Numbered from the stretch's first letter, positions 46,901 to 58,800 are shown. The stretch is DNA of 64,000 nucleotides from Lagopus muta (GCF_023343835.1 NC_064443.1:682001-746000), one strand, 5' to 3'. Program-made: numbers and translations. The notes: generated from the letters alone by a model not told the origin.

Positions 46901-48239
46901 TGAGAGCTGATGGAAGATGTTATCTGCCTCAGCCACAAAGAGCTCAGGGAAAGCTGCCCGATCCGCAGGTAGAGCTCCTGGCTCCCTGGGCCCCTTCCAG
47001 CAGATGGCATTGTAAAGAGATGTAGAGGATGGATTTAATTAGCAGCACATCCAAACCAAAAGCAGCAGTAACATTTAACAATCATCAGTTAAATTTCTGA
47101 CAGTAGGGTTCTGAGGGCTGAGAATGGCTTGTTAGTCCAAGGGTGCCGTCACACAGCTCTCAGCTGCTCCCTGCTTCCTACCCACCGTGTGTGAGCTGCA
47201 GGAGGGACAGGAGGTGTCCACGTAAGGGTTCCTCCAGCAAGAGAAGCAAAGGCACAGGCTGGGGAGAGCTGTCAGGCCATTTAAGAAAGAATATTGAGGG
47301 ACATACCCTGGTCACAAGAAGCCTTTGTCCTCCAAAGGTGCTTCTCTGAGTCACCAGACCACCAGGACACCAAGAGCACGGCAGTGCTGAGTTTTTTCCA
47401 CCTCAGCTGTACCAGCTTTGAGGAGCCCTCACCTATGCTATGAGGCCTCCAGCAGGGCACCCTGCTCGGCCTGCAGGTTTTCTACCAGAACATATTGCCC
47501 TCCAGAAACATGTACCACTGCTCTTACAGCGCGTTCAGAGGCAGTGCAGAGCATCAGTGAGGTATAGCACCAAGTAAGGCACAGCTCTTGCCCTGCAGAA
47601 CCATCCGCTGCTGTCCGGAACCCTGTTGGACAGCTTTTTGAGACTCCTGCACAAATGTAACATGAATGATAAATCGTGGTTGAAACATGCCCTGCATGAC
47701 AGCTTAACACATCAGCACTTCCAGCCCATGTAGCAGTGCTTCTGCGCAGGGGAACTGACACAAGCATAAATGGTGCCTGAGCTTCTGCATTTCCATTTTG
47801 ACAACAGCATACAGCCACCAGTACTCCATGTCTTTTCCTATGTATTTTTGTCTCTCTTTTTCACGTGAAGGTCCTCAGACCTTCCAGCATATTGTTTGAT
47901 TCCCTCCTCCCTTTTTTCTCCCTTCCTTCCCCACATCACAGTGGGTAATACTTTTATGGAAGAATGAGGAATGCGTCAGCCATGCCCCACTCTCACATCT
48001 TAAGGAGAGGTCACTCCATAGGTCCTCAGGCTGAAAAGCAGCTCTGGAAATGGTGACCTGAGAGCTTCTTTCTTCCAGTTGCCCAACCCGGGTCACAGGG
48101 CATTGTGTCCAAGGAAGGAACCATCTTTCACATCACAGGAGAACCAGCCCATTGGAATTAAAGATCCCATATTTTCCAAAAGTCCCTTTCTTTTGGTATA
48201 GAAGCCATGTCAGCCTTTGTGTCCTACACAGATTAAATG
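46901..48239. other. no recognised feature
   Basis: There is no repeat or coding signature. Confidence 0.45.
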
Positions 48240-48433
48240 TGAATAATGGTTAGGACAGTTGAGCACTGGAGTAGATTGCCTTGGGAAGTTCTGAAGTCTC
48301 CCTCACTTGGATCTTTCTGAACAGGCTAAACAGTCATCTGTCAAAAACGGTTTGGGTATTAAAGTTCCTGCCTTGGGGAGCAGAGGGAAAGGAATAATGA
48401 CTTCTTAGGCTCAATTTTCTATTTCTGTGATTT
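48240..48433 (+). mobile_element. old CR1 LINE 3' fragment
   Basis: TGAGCACTGGAGTAGATTGC, CTTGGGAAGTTCTGAAGTCTCC and a degraded 3' end (CTCAATTTTCTATTTCTGTG) align by eye with the last 200 bases of CR1. It is strongly diverged. Confidence 0.7.
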
Positions 48434-49310
48434 AAGCATCTTCTGTGTAGGCTGCAGCAGTGACATTTGCCTTCTCGGCTGACCGCAGCACACTTGCTCC
48501 TAAGCACTTGTGTTTTGAGTCCACGCCTCCAAAATCTCCGTTCCTCAGCCAGGGTGGCTTTCCTCATGCAACAGCTCAAGCAATCCCTTCAGATGCTTCC
48601 TACACTTACAGAATTCTGAGGGGTGGAAAGCACAATGCTGTAAATACCTCCGAACCTCCATGTTTCAGAGAGGGACTTTTATTCCTGCCTCCAGCACGTG
48701 ACCAGCAGATTAAAGTAGTTGAAATCTTTATCTGGTATCTCCCAGATACTAATGCTCTGCATACATCTATCATGGTGATGTGCACCATATGAGAGCCGAG
48801 GGAGGTAAGTTTTTCCACCCACAAAGAATAAAAATAGGCTTTTATTCGGAATGCCTTATTTTAGACTAAAACCAAGAAAGAACAAAAGCGAAGTCTCCAG
48901 GAAGCGGAGTCTGCCCTGCTGCTTATTTTAACGCACCGCTGGAGCTCTTTAGAAATTTAAAGCTGCAGTGCGCAGGAAGCAAAGTCAGATCAGTGATGTT
49001 ACACAGCCTCTATTTCCAAATATCAATCCAGGAACTCAGAAGCAATAAAGATTCAATAACTCTCCGCAGTCTGCGGTTCCAGAATCCAAAGGGAAAAAAT
49101 GCAACAATTAAGGACAGATACAGATATGCAATACACATTTCACAGATGTTTTATATCCCTCAAATTATATATATGCTTTTTGCAAGAAAAAAACCCATCT
49201 TCATTAACGTTACAGCTGTTTTTCTATATGCCATATGAAAGAGAACCAATAGAAGGGAAGGATAGCTCTCATCAAGATAGCACCCAGACTGATCACATAG
49301 CACTTCATGC
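48434..49310. other. no recognised feature; one strong donor-like site
   Basis: A GAG|GTAAGT donor-like sequence lies at 48805/48806 on the plus strand, but the open frame before it ends at 48792, so no exon is called. Confidence 0.4.
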
Positions 49311-49492
49311 AATCATAGGATCACAGAATGGCCTGGGTTGCAAAGGGGCACAATGCTCATCCAGTTCCAACTCCTGCTGTGTGCAGAGTCAAAAACTAGC
49401 AGACCAGGTTGCCCAGAGCCACATCCAGCCTGGCCCTGAATGCCTGCAGGGCATCCACAGCCTCCTTGGGCAACCTGTTCCAGTGCCTCACC

Positions 49493-49494
<2 letters not shown>
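49311..49494 (-). mobile_element. CR1 LINE 3' fragment, antisense, cut at a G tract
   Basis: AATCATAGGATCACAGAATG, CCCAGAGCCACATCCAGCCT and GGCAACCTGTTCCAGTGCCT are an antisense CR1 3' end. The match stops abruptly at CTCACCAC and is replaced by the long G run at 49498. Confidence 0.9.
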
Positions 49495-49497
<3 letters not shown>

Positions 49498-49523
<26 letters not shown>

Positions 49524-49534
49524 AGGGAGGGAGC
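49498..49534. repeat. G homopolymer (26 G) plus GGGA repeats, quadruplex-prone
   Basis: Twenty-six consecutive G are followed by AGGGAGGGAG. Such a run can form G-quadruplexes and is a common site of assembly or replication error. It sits exactly where the antisense CR1 fragment breaks off. Confidence 0.95.
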
Positions 49535-49554
49535 GGCCCCGGGGGCATCGGGAG

Positions 49555-49915
49555 CTGATAGAAGTAGATGAGGAATTAGAGGATGTGGAGATAGTCGTTG
49601 TATAGATAGTGGGTAGCAAGATAGTTGGTGGTGACGTAGATAGTTGATAGCAAGGTAGTTGATAGCAAGATAGATAGCTGGTGGTGATACGGGTAGTGAA
49701 GAGATAGCAGATAGCAAGATGGGTCTTTAATAGAGAGGTGGTTTGTGGATAGCGAGGTACTTCATGGATAGCAAGATAGTTGCTAGAGAGATAGATAGTT
49801 ATATCATAGCCAGATAGCTGATGGGGAGATAGTGGATAAAAGCATAGTTGATTGCAAGATAGTTAGTTGATAGACAGTAGATAGGAATGGAGAAAGTTGG
49901 CAGTAATACATAAAG
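49555..49915. repeat. degenerate GATA-type tandem repeat
   Basis: About 360 bases are built of variants of GATAGCAAGATAGTTG and related GATAG words, spaced roughly 12-16 bases apart. The array is too degenerate for a fixed period by eye. Its minus strand (CTATC-rich) lacks stop codons, which explains the long open frame there. Confidence 0.85.
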
Positions 49916-49920
49916 TTGTT

Positions 49921-50110
49921 AACAGAAACATCTTTTGTCTCTGCTGTAGATGAGCCACTGAGTCCTGGGACACCACTCTCATCTCCAGTGCGATGAAGAT
50001 CAACACCTGATGCTGTTCCAGTGCCGGCAGAAGAGCAGCAGCTCTGCAAAGACCCGTCCTGCCAGCAGAGCACCGCAGGGAAGAAGCCGAGCCTTCTGCT
50101 CACAGGAAGG
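49921..50110. repeat. unit A of a tandem pair of CpG-rich, exon-like segments
   Basis: The unit opens AACAGAAACATCTTTTGTCT then CTGCTGTAG, and ends TTCTGCTCACAGGAAGG. Unit B, 402 bases further on, shares the same opening and ending with base changes. The plus-strand reading contains a stop early in the unit. Read on the minus strand, the two units give alignable peptides (for example FFPAVLCWQDG here versus LFSPALCRQDG in B). Confidence 0.7.
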
Positions 50111-50322
50111 CATTCGTGCTGCAGCCGCCTCCCCGGCAGCCCCGCACCGCCCTGCCTGCAGCCGCGGCCCCGACAGGGCAGCTGCGGGTGCTGGGCCGGC
50201 AGCCCAGTGCGGGCTGTGCGAGGGGACGGCATAGCTGGGTATCTAATAGGGAGATAGGTCGTGGAAAGCAACGTTCCTGATAGTGAGGAAGTTGAGTGAT
50301 GAGACGGATAGCGGCCAGCGAT

Positions 50323-50500
50323 AACAGGAACTTCTTCTGTCTGTGCTGCAGACGCGCTGCTCGAGCCCCTGGAGGTCACTTTACCTCCTCTGCAGCTGGA
50401 GGCAGGAACAACGCCTGGTGCTGCTCCAGCAGCTCCGCGAACGCCGTCCTGCCGGCACAGCGCTGGGGAGAAGAGGACGCGGCTCCTGCTCAGAGGTAGG
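50323..50500. repeat. unit B of a tandem pair of CpG-rich, exon-like segments
   Basis: The unit opens AACAGGAACTTCTTCTGTCT then GTGCTGCAG and ends CTCCTGCTCAGAGGTAGG. It therefore looks like an exon with a pyrimidine-tract acceptor and a GAG|GTAGGG donor on the plus strand. Two plus frames are open across it. No protein family is recognised. It is preceded by GATA-type words (50236-50320), as unit A is, so the duplication included the array edge. Confidence 0.7.
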
Positions 50501-50652
50501 GATGTCAGCTTGTGCGCATGGCCCAGCTCCCAGCCTTGGCTTGGAGGGGCGCTCCCATGAGGTAAGCCTGGGGCAGCAGAGGAGGTGAGGATGGCCAGAA
50601 ACGTTCCGCAGCTTCTTTCCTTGCAAGGGCACTTCTCGGCTGATAACACCAC

Positions 50653-51829
50653 TGGGGCTTTTATTTTCTCAAAATGCTTAACCTCAGTAGGAGGCTTTTC
50701 ACCCTCATAATTGAAAATGTCAAAATCTCATTTCTCTCGTTGTTGTGATTTTCTTTCTTGTCTTGGCAGCAACTAACTCTTCTCCTTTGCATTTGGTTTA
50801 TTTACTCTTCTCCCATAACCTCAGCATCTCCAGCCCAACCCAGGATGACAAAGGAAGAACTGGATGGGAAGGAGCGCACAGCTGATACTGCCAGACTGAA
50901 GTGACATGTGGGAGAGCAGACTTGGCCAGCAGAGGTCAGATAGGGAGCATGGGGACTTAGTTAACACAAAAATGTGTGTTAGTAGTGTTATTGTTGAAAA
51001 GCTCTGTAAATTGTTTGATATCGTTCATATCCTTCTTATCCTGTGTTGTTTAAAAACATAGACTGATAGTTCTGAAAATAGGTGTCAGAACCATAAACCT
51101 TTTCCAACTATTATATTATTTGTTTTATTTTAAGGTGAAATCCATGACTGATTTTAAAGTATGTCTTGCACAAGGGAGTAGAAACTGATGTTAGAGCAGT
51201 TGCTTAACAACTTTTGTAACAGATGAGCTTCAGATTCTCAGTCACAAAGAGCAAAAGGCAAAAGAATGTCTGCATGCCACATGCACCAATTTGCTAATGC
51301 CAGGGAGAGGGAGCAGTGTGCCATCCCAACTGCTGCAGACCACTGCTATGAGGAGAAAGAGTGAAAAAGCTGCCCCCAGTAATTATGGACACGCTTCAGA
51401 AGTGCATACCAAACCCGCGTGTCATTTCTGTGTTCCACAAGGCGCCACTCAGGGAAGGCACAGGGACTGCCAGAGCAGCAGTGCATCGGCAAGACAAGGG
51501 GATGCAGGGAGCGGCATCTGGCGAAGCGGGGGGTGCCAAAGCGTTACCTTGGAAGCCTCGGGAACCGAGAGCAACGAGGGCCTGCAGCCACCTGAGCCCA
51601 GGCTGGGACTTGCCTTCTCACAGCGCAGCAGGGCAGGCTGTGGGCAGCGCTGGGCACAGATCCCAAGGAGAACGCGGCCACTTCAGGAAGCGGCGTCGGA
51701 CATCTCACGGGCTGCAGTGGCGCGGCAGAGCAGAGCGGGACAGTCCTTTCCTGGGCAGTGCCGGGCCTGATGCGCCCCATGGTACGGTTGGCTCTTTGGG
51801 CTGTCGGGGCCCGCTGCTGGCTCAGATGC
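50653..51829. other. AT-rich then CpG-rich stretch, no recognised gene
   Basis: The first 700 bases are AT-rich. From about 51.37 to 51.80 kb the sequence is GC- and CpG-rich and runs into an antisense CR1 fragment. A 233-codon plus-strand frame (51361-52062) covers both parts, which makes a real gene unlikely. Confidence 0.45.
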
Positions 51830-52045
51830 AACTCGCCATGAACCAGAACCCCCAGAGCCCTTTCCGCGGGGCTCTCTCCTCCCGCACTGTGTGCACACAG
51901 CCAGGGCTGTCCTGTCCCGGTGGCAGAATCCACTGCTTGCTCTCGTTAACTTCATGTCGTTGGGCAGTGCTGCCCAGCCCTCCAATTTGTCAACATCTCT
52001 CTGCAGCTCCTCCCAGCGTAGTGTTGTTTGCAGATGTTACTGTGA
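51830..52045 (-). mobile_element. CR1 LINE internal fragment, antisense
   Basis: The blocks ATGAACCAGAACCCCCAGAG, CGTTAACTTCATG, GCCCAGCCCTCCAATTTGTC and CATCTCTCTGCAGCTCCTCC follow the order of antisense CR1 just 5' of the reverse-transcriptase 3' blocks. It is diverged and missing both ends. Confidence 0.7.
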
Positions 52046-54479
52046 TGAGATTTAATCTATAAATGTGAGAGATTTAATGGTAGTGGTTTGTTCCTAGTGA
52101 TCATCCGTTGCAACTTTGGTTTCATCAGTCTTCCCAGGGACTGGAAGGAACTCTAGCATGGGAGGGAAAATTCAGGTCTGTAAGCAGATTTGACATTTTG
52201 AGATGGAAGTGTTATTATTCACTGTCATCAAGTCAAGATCAATAAAAACCTACAGCAAAAACTTACAGGAAATGCACTGGGGATGGATGATATTCATGGA
52301 TAAATTGCGCACACCTCGTGTAGATAAGAGAGGACAGATTCTGGCCCTGCAAGGCAAACAGTGATCACCTGTAGCTAGTCTCAGCAGGAGAGCCCTTCCT
52401 GACATGCAACGTCATTTGGTCACACTGCATCCATTGCATTTCTGTGCAGTCAGTAGAGCTGACTCTAAGATCAACAACTTGCTCAGAACAGTTAGCACTG
52501 CAACCTGCCAGGAAGACAAGAGCGAGGAAATGCATCTCATTCAGCAACTTGGCCCAGACTCAGCCAGCATCTGGCAAGTCAGAAGGGTAATGCTCATCCC
52601 ACCAGAGTGTTCTGCTCGGTGGGTTGTGCTGCCTTAACTGATCCCATATGCTCCCTAAAAGGCAAATCACTACATCAAAGCAGTTCCCATTTCCTCATCG
52701 TCTGCATTGCATCTGAGAAGATTGGTGCTTACAGTGACAACAGGACGCCGAGTTGTGCACTAAGTTGTAAATAGAGCGCTGGCAGCAGCAGTGTTTTATT
52801 CCGTCAAGAAAAACGACTTCAACACATGAAGTGCTTTTGTTATTTCATGTTCCTAGGTAAGAAAACTGATGAGCAACCCGACACCAGACACGCACTTGGA
52901 ATGGTTAGCAGGCAGAGCAGAAAAAGAAGAAAGTAAGCAAAATAAATCCCTGTGCCTCTGTCAGGGATAGACACAGGGAAACCTAGCTTCTCATCCTCCC
53001 ACTGCCACACAGGCAGCATCGCCCTGACATGTTTCTCAGAAAGCATGTGAGGTGATTTTCTGCTCAATTACAGATTTTGTGACAATCACCACTAGAAAAT
53101 GGGGTGGCATCTGCAATTTTGGCACTGCCAGCGCTTCTCCACTGGAGGACATGGAGTCAGAGCTCTGAGCAGCATGGCAGCCTGGTGCCTTCACCCAATC
53201 CCTGCAGCCCTGGGGCAGTCAGCACTAGCACAGAAGCTCATGCAAATTGTGCAGAAGTTTGTCAAGACCACACAACATTCAGGCATTCCATATAGCTGGG
53301 GAGCATGCTGGGGAAGCACAGCTGATCCCTCGTCAGGCGGTTGTTAGTGGATGGATTCAGCATAGCTGGTGCATTTCAGACTTACAGACATGGAAGCAGA
53401 GAGAGAGAGGGCTGTCTGCACTTCAGCATTCACCTCTATTATTCCTCAGCTCCACCACACTCATGCTGTAGTGCATGCAGCACTGCTATGTGCACGTGTG
53501 AGAAGGCCAGTTACCACAGTAGTGGGCTGTGTCCAGGTGGAAACCTTTGGCAAAGGCAAACTTCTGACCATCCTGAGGTGGTTCAGGCCCCTACATGTCT
53601 TTCCTTTGCCCCAGCAGGCGGACCCTTCGCAGTCCATCTCTTTTTATTGCCTCCGTTTCCACCTCGAGGGAGGCAGTGCCTCACTGTCCTCTTTGTCGAG
53701 GCACAATGACTAAAAACAAGATTTTAAAAGTCCTTAAGAAACGTATGGATGCAGGGTAGACTGATACACTTTTCAAAGATATGAAAGGCATAATAGCAAT
53801 TGAAATGTCTGAATTGAAAGGCCCTGAGGACTCTATTTCTTTTTGATTGATTTCAAAGGAAAATTACACACTGTTTGTTTCTTAAAATTTTCTTTAAGTA
53901 CCTAAAAGCCTCACACTCAGCACCTTGCCTACAACAGAGCAGAGAACAGAGCCTGAGCTTCCCAGGCATAAGGCAACTACTTCAAACATAGGCTGCCTTC
54001 TTCAACCTTTCTTTTTTTGACGGAGATCACCTCGCTCTCCAGCTAACCCTCAAGAGAGGTAGATGGTGCCATCAGGTGCAGAAGGTACAGGCTAAATTCA
54101 TGAGCAGATCCACAAATGGATGCTGAAACCTGGGCAACGTTGTATCTTCCAGCACCCCTGCTCAGCACTCCTGAATGCTGCTTGAAAACTGCAGGATGCT
54201 CTCATTGTTCCCCATGTTCTGTTCCCCATGTGCTGTTGCTGCTCTGGAAGGCAGAACACTTAACCAAATGGAACCCTGCTTTGCTCCAGAAAGGCATTTT
54301 TCGTGTCCTGAAGCACTTCTGTTATAAGCAGTCTAGGTGGCCAGATAAAGCATTGGTCATCACTATGAAACAACCGCTTCTATTACTTTTTGCAGTCACC
54401 ACTTCTGTTGCACCTCTCCTTGCTGGACTACAGGACGTGCACCTGGAATGATGCAGCTGCCGTTTCGTTGTGTAAGGCT
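52046..54479. other. no recognised feature
   Basis: There is no repeat or exon signature. Frames of about 110-120 codons overlap one another near 53.3-53.7 kb. Confidence 0.45.
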
Positions 54480-54760
54480 GCCTTTTGTCCTGATGCCATG
54501 CATTTTTTTAATTAATGTCTGAGCTGGTTATCTTCTTTTGAGCTTTTCCATTGCCGCAGTTCCAAACCTATGAATGCACTCTGCTTTCTCTTTCTTCAAA
54601 CTCCTTTGCGTTCGGTTTTCTCCTCCCCAGCACTTTTATTGTGGCAGCGGCTGGTGTGATTATTGCTCCTTGCTCTCAATCCCCCAATGGCAGTGTAATA
54701 CCTCTTTAATTGGGTATTTCTCCCTCCCGACACTAATCTCCTAGCAAACACTGATGCTGT
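54480..54760. promoter_or_regulatory. possible conserved non-coding element
   Basis: Non-repetitive sequence with TTTTTTTAATTAATGTCTG, GTGTGATTATTGCTCC and CTCTTTAATTGGG lies just upstream of the 54.85-kb direct repeat. The evidence is composition only. Confidence 0.2.
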
Positions 54761-54848
54761 GTTAGATGCTGTGTGGGGATCTCTCCTCGCTATCTCTTTA
54801 AGCAGGCAGCTGTGTGCGGAAGGGATGCGCAGTCACTCGGCATGGATG

Positions 54849-54986
54849 GATTTGTCTGAGTTCCTGTCAACTCCCCGGTTTTGTCACCGAAATCTTGCGT
54901 TGTGGATCCGGATTTCTACTGCTTTAGCTTTTCGAGGCAGATTTATCTCAGTCCCTGTCAAACCAATGGGTTTTGTCACAGAAATC
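54849..54986 (+). repeat. diverged direct repeat, about 46 bp, 91 bp apart
   Basis: Copy 1 (54849-54894) and copy 2 (54940-54986) share GATTTGTCTGAGTTCCTGTC versus GATTTATCTCAGTCCCTGTC, and later TTTTGTCACCGAAATCT versus TTTTGTCACAGAAATCT. One plus frame is open through both. The function is unknown. Confidence 0.75.
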
Positions 54987-55370
54987 TATGTGACTTTTTT
55001 TTTCCCTGTGGAGATCTCGCTAGCTGAGTTTCTGGAGGCTGATTTGGGCGCGCTGAACCTGAGGCCTTGTTTGGCTGTGTCAAGGCTGCGATGACAACAA
55101 CTGCAATGAGCCAGGGCACAGCAAACCGTGAATACTTAACTGGAACATGCAGCAACAAAAGAAGGAAGGTTCACAAGAGACAGGCAGCGCGTACTCCTTC
55201 TGCCTGATGTACCCCTGCAGGCTCAGGGCTCGCCACCTTCTAGCACTGGGAAAAGCTGCTTGTTCTGTGCCACATGGCCATGACTGCAGCTCTGTGAGAT
55301 GCAGGTGTGGGGCAGATCAGCCCTCGCATGGCAGGCTTGAAAATCCCTATAGCCATAGAGGTGGCAAGAA

Positions 55371-55878
55371 CATAGAATCATGGAATCACAAAATCACTTG
55401 GGTGAAAACGGCTTGGGTTGGAAGGGACCTCAAGGATCATGAATCTCCAACCCCCTGCTACATGCAGGGCCACGAACCTCCACATTTAATATCAGCCCAG
55501 GCTGCCCAGGGCCCCATCCAACCTGGCCTTGAACACCTCCAGGGATGGATGGGGCATCCACAGCCTCTCTGGGCAGCTGTTCCAGCACCTTGCCACTCTC
55601 TCTGTAAAGAATTTTCCCCTGACATCCAACCTAAATCTTCCCTCCCTTGACTTCAAACCATTTCCCCTTGTCCTGCTGTTTTCTACCCTTTCCAAGAGTT
55701 GATTCCCCTCCTGCTTGTAGGCTCCCTTTAGGTACTGAAAGGCTGCAAGGTCACCCCACAGCCTTCTCTTCTCCAGGCTGAGCAAGCCCAGCTCCCTCAG
55801 CCTACCTTCACAGGGGAGGTGCTGCAGCCCTCTGAGCATCGTTGTGGCCTTCCTCTGAACCCTCTCCAATACGCCCAT
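55371..55878 (-). mobile_element. CR1 LINE, 3' part, antisense, with ORF2 C-terminal coding
   Basis: On the minus strand this reads into the CR1 3' end at 55371 (AGAATCATGGAATCACAAAA on the plus strand). The minus frame 55908-55492 still reads as the ORF2 C-terminus: LERVQRKATTMLRGLQHLP, then LRELGLLSLEKRRLWGDL, then the RFRLDVRGKFFTERVARCWN block. About 120 codons remain open, so this copy is younger or less decayed than the 42.5-kb one. It is 5'-truncated at about 55878. Confidence 0.93.
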
Positions 55879-58800
55879 AGTAGTAACTAAACATAGAACA
55901 TAACACACTCTTCCTCAACGCCTCAACAACAAATTAGGAAGATCTGCACTACCAGAGAGAACCTTCCTTAGAGGATGCAAGCACAGGTTGCCTTTTGCTT
56001 GTAAGTCAGCAGCCTGCACACTTCTCTTGCACTGTGGTGATGTCAGCAACAGTCTTCCAGGCAATGCTCAGCATCAGGGAGCTGCTACATACATTTTCTT
56101 GGCTGATTCTTAAATTTCCAGAAACAGCTTAATTAAATAAAAGTCTCCCAATGGAAAAAGCATTTGTCAACCTTGTCATTATTTTTTTTCTTGAAATGGC
56201 ATTCTTTTGTTTGCCTATGATTACTTGAAGGTTCTTCTGACAGTGGTTGAACAGCACTGAACAGATGGATACGGCCATGATCAAGGTCTGAATGAACTTA
56301 CAGAACACAGTGGTGGGGTAGTAATGACAATAAGAGGAAAGCAGGTAAGGGACATGAAAGGAAAAGCCTGGTGTTGACTGATAAAGACTTGGGCTTGACT
56401 GGAACAGCCAATTCAACCTGAAAGCTCAACACAGCAGGGACACAGTCCCTGTTGGTGAGGCTGGTTGAATTCTGCATTTGATGTTGAGCATTTCAAAAAG
56501 AAAGGGTACCCCAGGAAAGAGGGGATTTGGGGAAGGCAGCCATCAGCATCTCAGCATTAATGAGAAACAGTGCAAATTGCTGGGTCACCCCATTGTTCTC
56601 TTTGCAATATTCCCCTCATGAGCTTTCTTCACAGCAGATGCTCATTTCTGTGCCCACCTTGCAATAATTCCTTCCTTTTTTTCTAGTATAACACTCCTTT
56701 TGTTGTATGCTGTTCTATCTCATTTTTACATCTGGAAAATTTTCCTTTCCCATTTTTTACCTCCTAATCTTTCTCCATCCATCCTTCTCTCCCTGCCTCA
56801 TTTGCACATTCACGCTTCTGCTTTGCTTCTTCCTCTATGTGATTATCTATTCTCTTTTAACTGGTACCCCTCCTTTGCTTTTCCCATCTCCCACCCTTTT
56901 ATCTCTCTCTCTCTTGTTGCTTGTTCTCTCAATCTCTCAGCTTGCTGTTTAGGAAGCACTAGTTCTTAGGTATTGAAATGACATGTTTAGTCTCTGGTTG
57001 TGATTCCTGTTTGTGCCCTTTCAGATGGAGCATAAGCCTTGGTAAATGCAGGAAAATAAGCTGGAAGCAAAGCAGACAGAAAGGTGACTTACTTCTGCCT
57101 CTGATTTGTAGCTGTTTAATAACGGCCTCCTGATTAACACAGACTGTAACTCCAGAAATGCCACAGTGATAGAGACTTAATGTCAACCTAAATAGAGATG
57201 TGCCATTCCTTCAACGCTTAAAGCCAGAACGCCCTGTACAACCATTATCTTGTAAGTGGTTCCCACTGCTGACTGTGTGTGCATTGCCTGGTAAAACAGC
57301 TTAAATCCTCCCTGAGTCTCCAAGGACTTACCAGGTGTTACACGGTCATTATTATTACATGCATATGCCACAGTGCCCAAGGTTTCAGCAAACCAGAGGA
57401 ATTATGTTACAGCTTCCATTGCTTCAGAACAATGCAAAAAATATCTCTAATAACCAGGAGAAACTATCCTCCTATTTGTCATCTTGTCTGTAACCACTTT
57501 TCACAGGGGCCCTTGTGCTTTATCTGGTTAGAGTTAACAAGAAGACTGGCAAGGCCTGACTAGGCAGAGACAGATAAGATACTTTAACTGTAGTACTGCT
57601 TTGTGTCCATCTAAACTGCTTTTAGAACATCTTCAAGAACATCTTCTTTGGTACATTTTAACATGCAGCAAAGTCACTACAGCAGGGAGCTCTGAAATGC
57701 TCGCTGCTGTTGATGCTTTCGGACTGATTTCCAGAAGCCCACAAGACAACATCGGTAAGATTGCCTCCCTGTGGCCTCTGTCTGCTGGCAGAAGAGAGGA
57801 TCAAAGGTCAACAGCAGCTCAGTCTTCAGTAAGACAGTCAGAGAGCAAAGGCTGCCTCTTCTACCCTAAGCCTTCACTGCAGCTATCAGCCAGGTTGGTT
57901 ATGTTTGGTAGGACAACCTGCTAGCTGCTGTTACAGACCCTGCTGGGGCATTGCATCTTTTAGCAAAGATCCAGGCCCAGGAATGTGCAGATGCAAAGCT
58001 CCCCTCACGCAGATGCATGCTGACCTGGATGGCTGCAGCCAGTGGGCTGCCACAGAGGAGAACATCTCAGGTGCTGTTTGCTCTAGAAGGAGATGTTTGA
58101 AAAGTGGTTTGAAAAAGGAGCTCTAGAACAGTGTGGGAACAAGCCAGCATTTGGAAAGAAAACAACAAAACACAAAAAGCCTAGGCTGACTAACACCAGC
58201 ACCACCGTGGGAGGAAAACTTGCACACTGCCTTGAGTGTAGCCATGGCTGTTTCTCCTTATATTCGTGGGCTCTAATTCTACATAAAACAAGAAGAGAGG
58301 GAGTGAAAGACGACACTGCATCATCTTGACAGTCCTTTCTAAGTGTATAAAAGATGAGTGGTAAGTTCCCCAGCATTGTGCTACTACTTAAGCAGGCAAC
58401 AGCAAATTGCCATCTCCAGAGCCGTGCAGGACTGTGACAAATTGGTGGAAGCCAGCCTAATTCTGCCAATAAGCAGCGTCCAGCCATGTTTTCCAGTAAT
58501 TGGCTAATTAGTAGAAATACAGATTTCCAAGAAAGCAGGAGGCAATTAAGGAGCTGTGTAAAACCCCTGGGCTGGCTGTGGCTGATGTCTCAGAGGACTG
58601 TGATATAAAGCCTAGCATGTGTGCCCCTGTTTTTAAGGCAGCAGAGATCAGTGGCAGACTAAAGGTCTGATGGATGTTTATTACTGGCAACTGGCTGATG
58701 GTCTCAGTCCACCTCCTGCTGGATAGCTGCCCACACCAGTAAAGAAGCAGCTTATATTCCTGAATTTGTGGCCGTATGGGCTGTTGACCTTGAGAGCTAA

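Larger units (their letters stand above)
49804..50652 (-). other. 282-codon open frame spanning both tandem units, probably not a gene
   Basis: The frame is open from a GTG at 50652 to a stop at 49804 and contains two related segments of about 60 residues joined by Ser/Thr/Leu-rich sequence from the CTATC repeats. There is no convincing ATG start and no splice context, and much of the length is explained by stop-free repeats and GC-rich DNA. It is recorded because the two peptide copies align. Confidence 0.2.

Noticed and set aside
48460..48805. Exon ending at the GAG|GTAAGT site at 48805
   Set aside because: The upstream open frame terminates at 48792, before the donor, and no matching acceptor was found.
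49555..49915. GATA repeats as a CRISPR-like array
   Set aside because: Repeats are short, degenerate and without uniform spacers, and the genome is vertebrate.
49804..50652. 282-codon minus-strand frame as a protein-coding gene
   Set aside because: It starts with GTG, and much of it is stop-free CTATC repeat and GC-rich duplicated DNA. I kept it only as a description of the repeat.
51361..52062. 233-codon plus-strand frame
   Set aside because: It runs through GC-rich DNA into an antisense CR1 fragment, lacks a recognised domain, and overlaps equally long frames on the other strand.
55492..55908. 138-codon minus-strand frame as a host gene
   Set aside because: Its sequence is the C-terminus of CR1 ORF2, so it is part of a LINE.
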